Origin: Deltaproteobacteria bacterium
Lineage (GTDB): Bacteria > Desulfobacterota > Desulfarculia > Adiutricales > Adiutricaceae
DNA length: 64,000 bases
Direction: 5' to 3'
Assembly (NCBI GenBank): GCA_031264185.1
Contig: JAISEL010000023.1
Location: 1-64,000 of the forward strand
In this document: positions 51,236 through 60,508 of the stretch, in pieces
Layout: each line of letters begins with the position of its first letter
Position numbering within the stretch: the first letter of the stretch is position 1
Made by a program: the position numbers and the translations under genes
Notes under the pieces: model-generated
Seen by the model: only the letters and a program-made list of their open reading frames with translations
The model's database searches: none
Told to the model about the DNA's origin: nothing

Positions 51236-52194
51236 ATCATCTTTACCGAGCCTGCCGGCTGTGCGGGCACAATTGTCTGGCTGACAGGCAAAACGGCCAA
51301 AAAGGACGCTGCCGGGCCGGAACAACCATCGGACTGGCTCAGGCTGTTATACATCACGGCGAGGAACCGCCCTTGTCCGGGATTTATCCGGGCGGTTCGG
51401 GGGCCATATTTTTTTCCCGCTGTAATCTGGCCTGCGCTTTTTGCCAGAACTGGCAGATCTCCCAGACTCCGGGGGCGGGTACGGACATAACCGGGGAAAA
51501 TCTGGTGGAATTGATGTTCACCCTGGCCGAAAAAGGGGTCTACAATATTAATCTGGTCTCCCCGACACCGTATGTTCTGGAAATTGCCAGGGCCATTGAG
51601 AAGGCTAAAGTAGGCGGACTTAACCTGCCTATCGTTTACAATACCGGCGGCTATGACTCTCTTCAGGCTCTGGCTATTCTGGAAGGCCTGGTGGATGTCT
51701 ATCTGCCGGACGCCAAAATCGCCCAGGATCCCAGTCTTCCTCCCGGCGAGCCAGATCCGGTTGCTATGAGACTGTTCGGAGCCGGAGATTACGCCCCGGT
51801 CAACTGTCTGGCTTTACTTGAAATGAAAAGGCAGACCGGAACTCTAACTGTGGACGGCCGAGGTCTGGCTTCCCGGGGATTAATGGTCAGACATCTGGTC
51901 CTGCCCGACGATCTGGCCCGGACCAGCGTTCTGCTGCCTTGGCTGGCCGAAAATCTGGGCAAAGATCTGGTTTTAAGCTTAATGGCCCAGTATCATCCCA
52001 ATTACCGTATAAAAAGTGACGATAATTTTGAGTTCAGGCAGTTTCCGGGGCTGACCAGACCGTTAAGCATCAGAGAGTACGACACGGCTGTGGAGCAGGC
52101 CTGGTCTTTGGGATTAGAAAATACCTTTGTTCAGGATCTGGCGGCTGCCACGTCCTACAGGCCTGATTTTAACAAGCCTGACGCCTTTAACTGA
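51232..52194 (+). CDS. Radical SAM protein, PflA-related
   Basis: A 320-residue radical SAM enzyme of the PflA-homologue group (COG1313). An N-terminal Cys-rich block (CRLCGHNCLADR, GRCRAG) precedes the 4Fe-4S motif CNLACAFCQNW near residue 64. PLSGIYPGGSGAIFF and the INLVSPTPY segment are typical of this family. The substrate is unknown. ATGA overlap with lon suggests co-expression. Confidence 0.88.
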   Translation: MNHLYRACRLCGHNCLADRQNGQKGRCRAGTTIGLAQAVIHHGEEPPLSGIYPGGSGAIFFSRCNLACAFCQNWQISQTPGAGTDITGENLVELMFTLAEKGVYNINLVSPTPYVLEIARAIEKAKVGGLNLPIVYNTGGYDSLQALAILEGLVDVYLPDAKIAQDPSLPPGEPDPVAMRLFGAGDYAPVNCLALLEMKRQTGTLTVDGRGLASRGLMVRHLVLPDDLARTSVLLPWLAENLGKDLVLSLMAQYHPNYRIKSDDNFEFRQFPGLTRPLSIREYDTAVEQAWSLGLENTFVQDLAAATSYRPDFNKPDAFN

Positions 52195-52318
52195 AAATTA
52201 CGGGGCCGGACTTTCTTCAAACTGACGTTCGTCCGTCAAAAATTCCAGGCGGCCAGGACCTGCAGTATCAGCGGATTGAGCAGTCATGTGTTACTTGGTC
52301 AGATAAGTGAGAAGAGCT

Positions 52319-52996
52319 ATGAATCTGGACAGATACCAGAATAAATTAGACCGCCTGAAAAAACTCGACCCGGACCAGACAATTTTCGGCGCCGAAAGCC
52401 ATGAGTACAGACAGAATCCACCCTTGCCGCCCGAAAAACTGGCCTCTTTTGAATCCCAGTTCGGTCTCAGCCTGCCCGAAGATTACCGGGAATATCTTTT
52501 AAAAGTCGCTGACGGGGGGCTTGGTCCATTTTACGGCCTCTACAGTCTGGGTGGGGGCGATGAAGAACCGCCGGACTATTCTAAGCCTTTTGGCCTCTCT
52601 GCCGAAGAGAATCTGAGACTGTTTGATGTTTATGCGGAAATAGACCGCCGTCTCAAAGCTTATGGGCCGGCGATGGATGCGGACCTGGAAACAGAGCTTT
52701 TCGAGAAATACTTCCGGGAGCTAAGCCGGGATACAGACTGCGGATTTGTCTATCTGTGCACCGAGGGCTGCGGTATGTACAACATCTTAATAGTTAACGG
52801 ACCGGCTCACGGCACAGTCTGGTTTCATGATCTGGCCAATGACGCAGGTATTTTCCCTCTGACTAGTCCGGTCACCGGGAAACCTCTGGGTTTTGGCGAA
52901 TGGCTGGAAATCTGGCTGGACACATCAATTTCTTCTTTGTCCGACGGCTCGGAAGAATTGGCCAGTTACTCAGAATTTATTAAACAGGATAACTGA
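52319..52996 (+). CDS. SMI1/KNR4 (SUKH) family protein
   Basis: A 225-residue SUKH-fold protein. The N-terminal SUKH core shows LASFESQFGLSLPEDYREYLLKVADGGLGPFYGLYSLG. Bacterial members are often immunity proteins to polymorphic toxins, but no toxin gene is adjacent, so the role is open. ATG 52319 is preferred to the GTG at 52307. Confidence 0.85.
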   Translation: MNLDRYQNKLDRLKKLDPDQTIFGAESHEYRQNPPLPPEKLASFESQFGLSLPEDYREYLLKVADGGLGPFYGLYSLGGGDEEPPDYSKPFGLSAEENLRLFDVYAEIDRRLKAYGPAMDADLETELFEKYFRELSRDTDCGFVYLCTEGCGMYNILIVNGPAHGTVWFHDLANDAGIFPLTSPVTGKPLGFGEWLEIWLDTSISSLSDGSEELASYSEFIKQDN

Positions 52997-53174
52997 GCTT
53001 AAATTATTTAAGACTTCGGTGTCCCTGGCCGGCCACACTTAAGCCGCCAAAGGGCTTCATTCACCATGGCGGGGTTAAAACGTTTTGAGTCATTTTAAAA
53101 GCAGCTCCGGCTGTCCGTCTGACTGTCGTGAGGCGCCGGTATTACCCATTCCGGGCCAAAGGCGATCTTGACCC

Positions 53175-53573
53175 ATGGGCGAACTCAGCATTGAAAAAGT
53201 CAGACAGGGCTATAAGGATTTATATTATTTAGTCTCGTATTATGATCGGGACCTCAGTCAAACTGTGACTAAAAAATATTTAATCGGCCATCTGGATTCT
53301 AAAAATGGAAGACCAATATTAAATAATGAATATTATAACTTAATAAATATAAATAATGAACTTCCTGAACTGCTGCTTATTAAATTTCCGAAAATTAATC
53401 CTTTTAAAAGAACTGAGATCGCTGATGCTGGAGATCAGAGTAAAAAATATGACTTAATACCTTTAAGTAGTGAACCAAAGAAATTAGGCCTACTGCATTC
53501 TATTTCAGTTCCTATTATGCGGCTAAATTCAAAATGCTGGGATAAAATAAAAGATTTTTTAAGTTTTAGTTGA
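53175..53573 (+). CDS. Small ORF resembling a transposase N-terminus
   Basis: A 132-residue AT-rich ORF. YKDLYYLVSYYDRDLSQTVTKKYLIGHLDSKNGR follows the same pattern as the N-terminus of the IS1634-type transposase at 9229 (YEATYWWDKEKKQ, RTLVGRLDEKTG). No DDE domain follows, so it is either a truncated insertion sequence or an unrelated small protein. Confidence 0.45.
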   Translation: MGELSIEKVRQGYKDLYYLVSYYDRDLSQTVTKKYLIGHLDSKNGRPILNNEYYNLININNELPELLLIKFPKINPFKRTEIADAGDQSKKYDLIPLSSEPKKLGLLHSISVPIMRLNSKCWDKIKDFLSFS

Positions 53574-54870
53574 CAAGCATGCCAATATCATGTTTTATAT
53601 ATATTTTTTGCCGCACCTGTCCAGAAAAAAATCACGTAAAATCAATAATCACTGGTCATTGATTCCAAGACCTCCCGCAGGCGCCTTTCAGCCGCTATAC
53701 ATCGGGGAAGTTTGCCGTCAGGGATCGGTCATTCCAGTGGCTGTCAGCCGCCGACAGGGTGCATAACACCCCCGCAGCCGAATTCAAGCCGCAGTTTTCA
53801 TCGTCTGAGGTTTGACTAATCCGGGCGGTACGCAACGGGGCTTATGCTTCAGCTTTAGTGCAGGCCAGATGCATTTTAAGATTTCCCTCCGATTCGGCGG
53901 TAAAGGCGAGGCCGGCAGGATATTCCCTGAATCTGTCACGGCACAGGCAGGGCCGCCAAAGGCCGGCGGTGAAGGCAGAGAGGCCGGACTGTTTCAGCCT
54001 GACTCCGCCTGGACGGGCTGTCATGACCCGGAATCGTGACCGGTCCGATTTCCCGGACAGCATAACAGCATAACTGATGCCCAGCTCAACCGGCTGCATT
54101 GAGGACCTGATTTCTTTGGCTGCCTGACACCCTATCCTGGCTGGACAAAAAAAAGGCTGTTCTTGCGGGCAGTCCTGCAAGGGAGAAGCGGTGTTTTTTG
54201 GGGGACAGCAAGCCTCAGACCCCGTCAAGGATGGTTAGGAAATTAAATCGCCGTTTTTGACGGTTGAAAGGTCGCTGTTATCAAGGAGTTACGAAGAAGG
54301 ACTCAGGTTTTTGAAATTTTCTTGGACGGCTGTGATTTTTTGCGGCTAATGGCTGAATAATATTTGTATAGATGGCTATTTAAATATTTTTATATTAATA
54401 TTTTCTTTATTGGTAGTAATATAATTTTTTTCTAAAAAATAGTATATATATTTATAAATCCTTGTTTTGCTCAATCTGGTCTTTGGCCGGACCGGTTGAG
54501 GCTATAGCAGGCCGGGTCATACCGGAACAGTCATTCAGTGAGTTATTTTCTAATTACAGCCGGACCAGATGTGTGTCTGAAGGGCCAAAAGACACCTTAG
54601 GAGGTTAGGCAGAGCTATTGCAAAGGCCGATTTTAAATATAATTTTAATAAATTAGTTGTAATAATATTTTTTAATAGTTTTATGCGTTAGTAAATTCAT
54701 GTATTATTGTTTTTTTAGGTTTAAAGAGAGAAATTGCTAACTTAATTGAACCTAAAAAAGGAGGACCGGAATTTCAGACCAAAAATTTTTTTATATCTGA
54801 TGTGTCTTTGGGTTATAATCAGCCAGTCCGGCATTTTGTTCCGGCCAGTCTGTTTTCCGGGGGAGAGTTT
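53574..54870. other. Long gap without a recognised gene
   Basis: About 1.3 kb. The left part (53640-54230) is GC-rich and holds a 128-codon minus-strand ORF with no recognisable domain and no good ribosome site. The right part (54300-54760) is very AT-rich. It may be a decayed gene region followed by a promoter for 54871. Confidence 0.4.
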
Positions 54871-55371
54871 ATGTCTGAGAAGAAAACGTCCGATGGTCTC
54901 CCAAAAACCTCTTCACCGAAAAGCCAAGAGGCTGCGGCCGCTCAGAAGCCGGAAGCCGGCCTGGAATCGGGCGGCAGCACGGCCCCCAGAGGATATAAGA
55001 TAGCTGTGGCTATGGACTCCTTTGAAGAGGTGGACGTCTTGCCTGGAGCTCATCACCTGACTGTATATCAAGCCGACGGCCAGGGTGATTTCCAGAAGCA
55101 ACCGCCCATCCGTCTGGCTGAGTTTCCGATGGAAGAGATTGTCCATAGAGGTGACACCGACTATCCCCGAGACATGGCTAAATTGGCGGCCTGGCTTAAA
55201 ACTCTGGAAAGCTGTTTAGAATCGGTCGGTTGCCTGGTTGTCAAAGATTTTGCCGTTGATGCGGATTATTTCTTCGCCCTTAATCAGGACAGATCACTGG
55301 TTTCGGTGGAACACTTTCAGGCTGAGGAACTTAAGGAACTGTCCTTTTTTGCCCTAGGCGAGACCGAATAA
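54871..55371 (+). CDS. AnfO-like protein (Fe-only nitrogenase accessory resemblance)
   Basis: A 166-residue protein with a start at ATG 54871 after GGGGGAG. Residues about 40-60 read GYKIAVAMDSFEEVDVLPG, then LTVYQADGQGDF, and later ESCLESVGCLVVKDF. This series of IAV, (V/I)Y, and a Cys before a 'V.(K/R)(D/E)' strand resembles AnfO-type nitrogenase accessory proteins. It is also clearly paralogous to the protein at 55944. The N-terminal 40 residues are low in complexity. No nitrogenase structural gene is in the window, so the role is tentative. Confidence 0.5.
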   Translation: MSEKKTSDGLPKTSSPKSQEAAAAQKPEAGLESGGSTAPRGYKIAVAMDSFEEVDVLPGAHHLTVYQADGQGDFQKQPPIRLAEFPMEEIVHRGDTDYPRDMAKLAAWLKTLESCLESVGCLVVKDFAVDADYFFALNQDRSLVSVEHFQAEELKELSFFALGETE

Positions 55372-55943
55372 TAAGCCGGGATTGAAAGAGCTTCTTGCCG
55401 TTATTTTCTTCAGTTAAGCTATAAACAACAGCTACTTAAGGCCAAAGTCAGGAAGCCTTTTGTCCGAAACGCCGTGAAACTCCGACCGTGAGGCCGGTGA
55501 TGTGAGATAAGGTGTCTGAAAAACTCCGGGCTGAATTAAAACGTCTTAAAGGCGGCTGTAAAAATAACGCTGATCCGGCCGGCGCCTTAAACATTTTAGC
55601 GGCCGGGCAGACCGTCGCTGCCGGCTGCGGAGATTCAGACTTTAGTCAGCCAGTTAAGCAGGAACCAGGGCAGTAGACCGGGAGCGGTAATGTTTCTGGC
55701 TCAATGACAAGCCTCCGGCTTCAGGCTGAGCAGGATGTCAAAAAAAACAGAACTACAGCCAAAGCGGCCGTTAAAAGGCCCGATTTGCCAACCGGCCGGA
55801 CAGAGGCCTTTTTGGGCTCCGGCTCTGTAATCATGATGCTAAAAAACTGCATGCCTTTAGCATCCAACCGCCAAGTCCGGCTATCGGCTGAAATTAGTCA
55901 GCCCTAAGGCTGAGGGAAAACAAACCGTTTTTTAGGAGTTTAA
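55372..55943. other. Gap between AnfO-like paralogues, one possible small ORF
   Basis: A GTG ORF at 55512-55676 (54 residues, VSEKLRAELKRLKGGCKNN) has an AAGG just upstream and a GC-rich coding look, but no known family. The remainder shows no feature. Confidence 0.35.
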
Positions 55944-56687
55944 ATGGCCAAAGACCCAGGTTTGCCAGACGCTAGTGAAATAAATATTGATCTGGAGCTT
56001 ATAGGGCGGAAAGTGAAAAAAGAGGAGTTTGTGCCTCCGCTGGGGTTTAAAGTGGCCTGCGCTTTTGGCTCGGACGGCAATTTCGGGCCTCTGCCCGGCT
56101 CGGAGACTCTGGTTATCTACGAGACCGGTCCAGACGGTCATTTTACGGAAATTCAAAAGTTTCATTTAGCCCGGATAGGTCTGAACAAGACCCCCAAAAG
56201 CGAAAGGGCCGTTACCAGGAAAAATTCTCTCCTAGCTGTCCGGATAAATACTTTGGGGTCTTTTCTGGAGGGTGTCGAGTGTCTGGTGTCCAGAGAAGTC
56301 TTCAGTCCAATGGACTTTTTTATCAGTGTACCCAATCCTAACTGTTTGACTATTATTATTACTGACTACGATTTCAGTCCCAAGACTCTCAGGATTCTGG
56401 CATATCATACATTTTGCCGTTTGCCCAATATTGATGACGAACATCGTCCCGGCTACCTGTATCTGGACTGCGAGGCTGAGGAAGAAAGCAATAGTTCGAC
56501 CGACCGGGAGATCCTTCTGCCGATCTTTAATTCAGGCCTGTTTAGGGAGATTTTGGTCAGTTTTTCGGCCCTGCCTAAGTGGCTTGGTCCTACAGTGAGG
56601 GATCTTTTTATGACCTATAAGACTGTGCTTAAAACCCAGTACCGGGTTTTGGTGTCCATAAAGCCGACCATATTCCCGCAGGATTAA
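55944..56687 (+). CDS. AnfO-like paralogue, longer form
   Basis: A 247-residue protein after an AGGAG site. Residues 30-65 (GFKVACAFGSDGNFGPLPG, LVIYETGPDGHFTEI) align with the protein at 54871, as does GVECLVSREVFSPMDFFI. It adds a C-terminal region of about 100 residues with LRILAYHTFCRLPN and several Cys. The two genes are probably an old tandem duplication. A role in metallocofactor handling is inferred only from the AnfO/NifX-like pattern. Confidence 0.5.
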   Translation: MAKDPGLPDASEINIDLELIGRKVKKEEFVPPLGFKVACAFGSDGNFGPLPGSETLVIYETGPDGHFTEIQKFHLARIGLNKTPKSERAVTRKNSLLAVRINTLGSFLEGVECLVSREVFSPMDFFISVPNPNCLTIIITDYDFSPKTLRILAYHTFCRLPNIDDEHRPGYLYLDCEAEEESNSSTDREILLPIFNSGLFREILVSFSALPKWLGPTVRDLFMTYKTVLKTQYRVLVSIKPTIFPQD

Positions 56688-57191
56688 AATTTATAGCCTA
56701 TGGAGGTATTTTTAGATTATTATCAAATAATTATGATTTTTTTCCGCCTTTAAGATGATCTTACGGTATTAATTAATCTAGATGTTCCGGGCGGCAATTT
56801 TTTCAGCCGGCTTATGGGACCAATAAATAACCGTAAATTACCCCGCAGCCGGCCACTGGGGCTTTGATGCAGTATTTATCAGCCATAGTTTTATTTCTGA
56901 ATTCGGGCGGCCCTTATTGGTACTATGGCCCTTTTGACCGGAAATCCAGTTGAGGCCGTCCAGCCAGTCCGGTTACCGGGTCTCCGGCCTGGGAGCCTGC
57001 CGGATTGTGTGGTTTCAAATCCTTTAAGCCGTTGATTTAACTAGATTTTCCCGAACAGGCTGTTTGGCGGAATATTCAATAAATTCAAGGGTTTATTGCT
57101 GTCACCTGACAGGCTCTCAGGAGCCTGTCAGGTGACAATGTTAAGCGGTTGATTTTACAGGGTGTTTTACTAACGGGCCTGTTGACGAAAG
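56688..57191. other. Gap with a perfect 17-bp hairpin
   Basis: No gene is seen. TGTCACCTGACAGGCTC (57100-57116), a TCAG loop and the exact complement (57121-57137) form a very stable stem-loop. No T-tract follows on the plus strand. It could be a regulatory or recombination structure or a small repeat element. Confidence 0.55.
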
Positions 57192-57434
57192 TTGATTGAA
57201 ATAAACAGCTGGTATAATTCAAAAACCTATGCTCCGGAGCTTGGACATCTTATGTTGATGCAGGGAGGAGAGGTGCTTAGAGGCAGAAACCGTCTCATGT
57301 TCACCGAAGAATACATAGCTGATAAAATTCAGCGGAGTCTGCCTCTCAGTATGATACTCCAGCAAGTTAACTTGGATTTCATTAACGAGCTGCTGGATTA
57401 TCAGGCCAGCTGGGGTATCAGGTATTTAGAATAA
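57192..57434 (+). CDS. Small hypothetical protein
   Basis: An 80-residue product from a TTG start (or 60 residues from ATG 57252). It has a helical C-terminus, EEYIADKIQRSLPLSMILQQ and NLDFINELLDYQ. No family is recognised. The ribosome site is weak, so the start and even the gene are uncertain. Confidence 0.4.
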   Translation: MIEINSWYNSKTYAPELGHLMLMQGGEVLRGRNRLMFTEEYIADKIQRSLPLSMILQQVNLDFINELLDYQASWGIRYLE

Positions 57435-57684
57435 ACGTTATGCCTTCGCAAACCGTCATGAGGCCAGATCTTCACCCCGGGTCATGAATCAGGCCGTCGG
57501 CAACGACTCGGCGCCCCAGCATATGTTTGTCAAAAACACCGAAAAATTAAATATGTTGTCTGATTCTACGGTAAAATAGATGCTATAAAAACACTCTAAG
57601 TTGATAGGTATTTAGGAAGTTGTATTTTTGTTTTTTTGTCCTTGAAACGGCTATTTATTTACCCAAGATAGTCCCAGTTTAAAG

Positions 57685-58419
57685 TCAGCATGTCTGGCTG
57701 CGGCTGCCTGGCTGGGGAGCAATTTCCTCAGTCGGGGTGGCAAAACGGGCCATGGCCGTAATAGGGGCTCCGGGTCTGGTCATGCGGACCACAGTTCCGG
57801 CTAAGACCTCAATTTCGTCATGGGAGTGGCTGACATAGAGGATAGGCAGATCCAAATTCCGGAGGTTCTTCAGATAGGGCATGATTTCTTCTTTGCGCTC
57901 CTGATCCAGAGCACTCAGGGGCTCATCTAAAAACAGTATCTCAGGTGAGGCGGCCAGAGCCCTAGCCAGGGCCGTGCGTTGACGCTCCCCCCCTGACAGA
58001 GTTTCTGGCCGCCGATCCATCAGGTGGCCTATGCCTAAGATGTCGAGGAGATGGTTCATATCCAATTTTCTCGCTTCTTTGCGGCCCAGGCGGCGGGAGG
58101 CTCTTTTTTGTCCGTAATCCAGATTCTGTTTAACAGTCAGATGAGGGAAAAGGGCTCCTTCCTGAAAGACATAGCCTAAAGGACGGCGATAGGTCGGCAG
58201 AAAAAAATGCTCGCTTTGCCAGACTGTACCATTAACCGATACAAAGCCCTGAGCCCTGGTCAGACCGGAAAGACATCGCAGAAAAGTCGTTTTGCCGGAA
58301 CCTGAGGGGCCGGTAATGGCCGTAATTCCTTGACCGGGCAGAGTCAGGTCAAAGTGAAACTCCAGACGGGTTCCGTCCGGGTTGGGGTAAGAAAGCATCA
58401 ATTTGGATTCGATGCTCAT
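57685..58419 (-). CDS. modC: ModC-like molybdate ABC transporter ATPase, short form
   Basis: A 244-residue ATPase with Walker A GPSGSGKTTFLRCL, the ModC-like GYVFQEGALFPHLTVKQNL, the signature LSGGERQRTALARAL and Walker B ILFLDEPLSALD, then YVSHSHDEIEVLA. It lacks the C-terminal molybdate-binding (MOP/TOBE) domain of full ModC (about 350 residues). No modA or modB is near. It could energise another oxyanion importer. Confidence 0.75.
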   Translation of the reverse strand: MSIESKLMLSYPNPDGTRLEFHFDLTLPGQGITAITGPSGSGKTTFLRCLSGLTRAQGFVSVNGTVWQSEHFFLPTYRRPLGYVFQEGALFPHLTVKQNLDYGQKRASRRLGRKEARKLDMNHLLDILGIGHLMDRRPETLSGGERQRTALARALAASPEILFLDEPLSALDQERKEEIMPYLKNLRNLDLPILYVSHSHDEIEVLAGTVVRMTRPGAPITAMARFATPTEEIAPQPGSRSQTC

Positions 58420-59449
58420 AAAGTCTCAATTATCCTTTAGAACATTTAGTTTGACCGGATTTCAATAAGAATGAAACATGGCCAAACCCAAAATACCGTA
58501 ATGAGAAAGGTGGAGTTAACGAATTACAGCAGTTTTCAGCCAAGACCGTTATTTAACTTGTACTGACATTAACATCAAAATTCAGAGGTGTCAAACTTTA
58601 ACTCTCTGAAAACGGTCATTATAGAGAGATTATTATTTATGTAGAGTCATGGCATGAGGTAGGAGGCAGCTAGGTTCTATTCCTGGGCGGTGCCTTAGTG
58701 GTGGTTTTTTTAGAACGAAATGGGATTTATAGACTATAAAAAAATTGGCCGTTATCAATTCAGGCACTGACCCAGGACTGCCGGAAAGACCTTTTCGGCG
58801 ATGAATTTCAGGTTCGAAAAGACAGAGGACAATAATACCTCTGCCAACTCTAAAAATAAGGTCTTAAGATAATTAAATAGTTATTATAATGCTATTTAAA
58901 TGTTAATGAAAACATGCAATTATGTTATAAAATAAATATTTTAATTATTATTTACACGGTAAATGTATCTTTTATTAGCTTTAATTAAGCAAAATATAGT
59001 GATTTAGAAAAAATAGAGTAATGAAAATTTTGACGGCCTCGCAAAAAGTCCGTCTTTTAGAAAAGTGCATTATATTGATATCATTACAGCTTTTGAACTA
59101 GACTTCCGGATCCGGAAAAAGGGGTTTTTGCGAAGGCATCAATTTTAAGTGACTGAAGCCAATTAATATTTTTTATTAAATTAGAATTTTATTACACTAT
59201 AAAAAAATAATTAAAAAAACTTAATATTTGTAGATTTAAAGCCGATCATGGAGAAAATAGCGCCGAACAAAAAGTTACTAGTAGATAAGAATATATTAAT
59301 AATCAGATTCCAGAGTAGTTGTATTTAAATTTCAAATAGGCAGTAATTTCTTTACTGGATAAAATAGTAGCCCAGAGAGCAATTTTGTGGAGACTTTTGC
59401 AAGCTATTTTTCCAAAGGTTAATTGGTTTTAGGCCAGGGTTTTTGGGTA
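58420..59449. other. AT-rich gap with a MITE-like element
   Basis: No gene is seen. 59023-59147 is flanked by imperfect inverted ends (AAAATT(TT)GACGGCCTCGCAAAAA and its inverse GTTTTTGCGAAGGCATCAATTTT). It contains the perfect palindrome TTCCGGATCCGGAA (59104-59117). A degenerate copy of the 126-bp repeat unit lies at about 59308-59374. Confidence 0.5.
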
Positions 59450-59479
59450 GTTGTATGACTTTTTTTGTCCTAATTTTCA

Positions 59480-60115
59480 AGTATGCCTCAAATTTTATAA
59501 AGAAACCTCACTCAAGAAACTGAAAAAGTTCGCTTTCTTAAAAACCAGCTCGGCTTTCAGGCGATACAGGACATCGCCGAAAGGCTCTGCATGGCATTCA
59601 GACTTTTTCCGCGAACCTGGAGCGCGGCTTCAGGACTGCGCCGCTGAGGTCCGAAGGTGAATAAGAATGGCCGTTAACCCTGAAACAGGCTGGATCGAAG
59701 CTTCCGGGCTGCAATAGAGTCATCTTACTGGGGAAGATGTACAGTTACTTAAGTCCTGCGAAGTAGAAGGAAACATCAAGACGATTACAGTTAAGCGGGA
59801 TTCCGCGGGCAATTTTTGGCTGAACTTCATGACGGATCAGGAGTTTAGCCGACAGAGGCAAGCGCGGATAACAGTGTCGGCTTCGGTCTTAAGGATTTCC
59901 TTGTGATTATCGGATGGAGATCTGAAGTACAGGCCCCGGCTCACGAGGACCCCAAGGTTTTTCCCGAGCTACAAGACCTGTTCGGACTGCAAGCGCGTAC
60001 TGGACGAACTAGATCTGAAGATGCAGGAATGTGTCTTCCAGAAATCCGGCGCCCGGCCTGACAGGAACGTGAACAGACCGCTGCCAAGAGCATCCTTAAA
60101 GTCGGCATCGCTCTT
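59480..60115 (+). pseudogene. Decayed tnpB (IS200/IS605 OrfB)
   Basis: Segments of TnpB can be read across frames: FAFLKTSSA with IQDIAERLCMAFR near 59520, a beta-strand block NIKTITVKRDSAGNFWLNF near 59790, VGFGLKDFLVI near 59880, and SDGDLKYRPRLTRTPRFFPSY. The zinc-finger region KTCSDCKRVLDELDLKMQEC follows, ending in RPDRNVN (HDRDxN motif). Several stops and at least two frame changes separate these. The second zinc Cys pair is damaged. It is not functional as protein. Confidence 0.7.
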
Positions 60116-60130
60116 TGCTGAACCCGAAAT

Positions 60131-60508
60131 CCCATGGTCTTCATCATTCGGAGGCTGTCAAGCACTTCCAGAGTATTGTATTTTAATTTTAAATGGGCTA
60201 TAATCATTTTACTGGAAAATTTGGCAGGCAGGAGGGCCGCAAAAAGATACTTTAATCCCATGGTCTTCATCATTCGGAGGCTGTCAAGCACTTCCAGAGT
60301 ATTGTATTCTGATTTCAAATGGGCTACAATCATTACACTGGAAAATTTGGCAGGCAGGAGGGCCGCAAAAAGATTTTTTGATCCCATGGTCTTCATCATT
60401 CGGAGGCTGTCAATTCCTTCCAGAGTATTGTATTCTGATTTCAAATGGGCTACAATCATTACACTGGAAAATTTGGCAGGCAGTTGGGCCGCTAACAGAT
60501 ACTTTGAC
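60131..60508. repeat. Three tandem 126-bp repeats
   Basis: Units start at 60131, 60257 and 60383 (CCCATGGTCTTCATCATTCG) and are nearly identical. The period is exactly 42 codons, and both strands stay open: the minus strand encodes three copies of a 42-residue unit (LLPAKFSSVMIVAHL). Degenerate single copies of part of the unit lie at about 59308-59374 and 60877-60950. It follows the tnpB remnant directly. No known repeat family or gene was recognised. Confidence 0.85.

Noticed and set aside
53842-54228. 128-codon minus-strand ORF
   Set aside because: No domain or credible ribosome site, and overlapping ORFs on the other strand are equally open. It is kept only as a note in the gap entry.
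60131-60508. CRISPR array
   Set aside because: Units are contiguous 126-bp copies without short repeats and unique spacers, and no cas gene is nearby.
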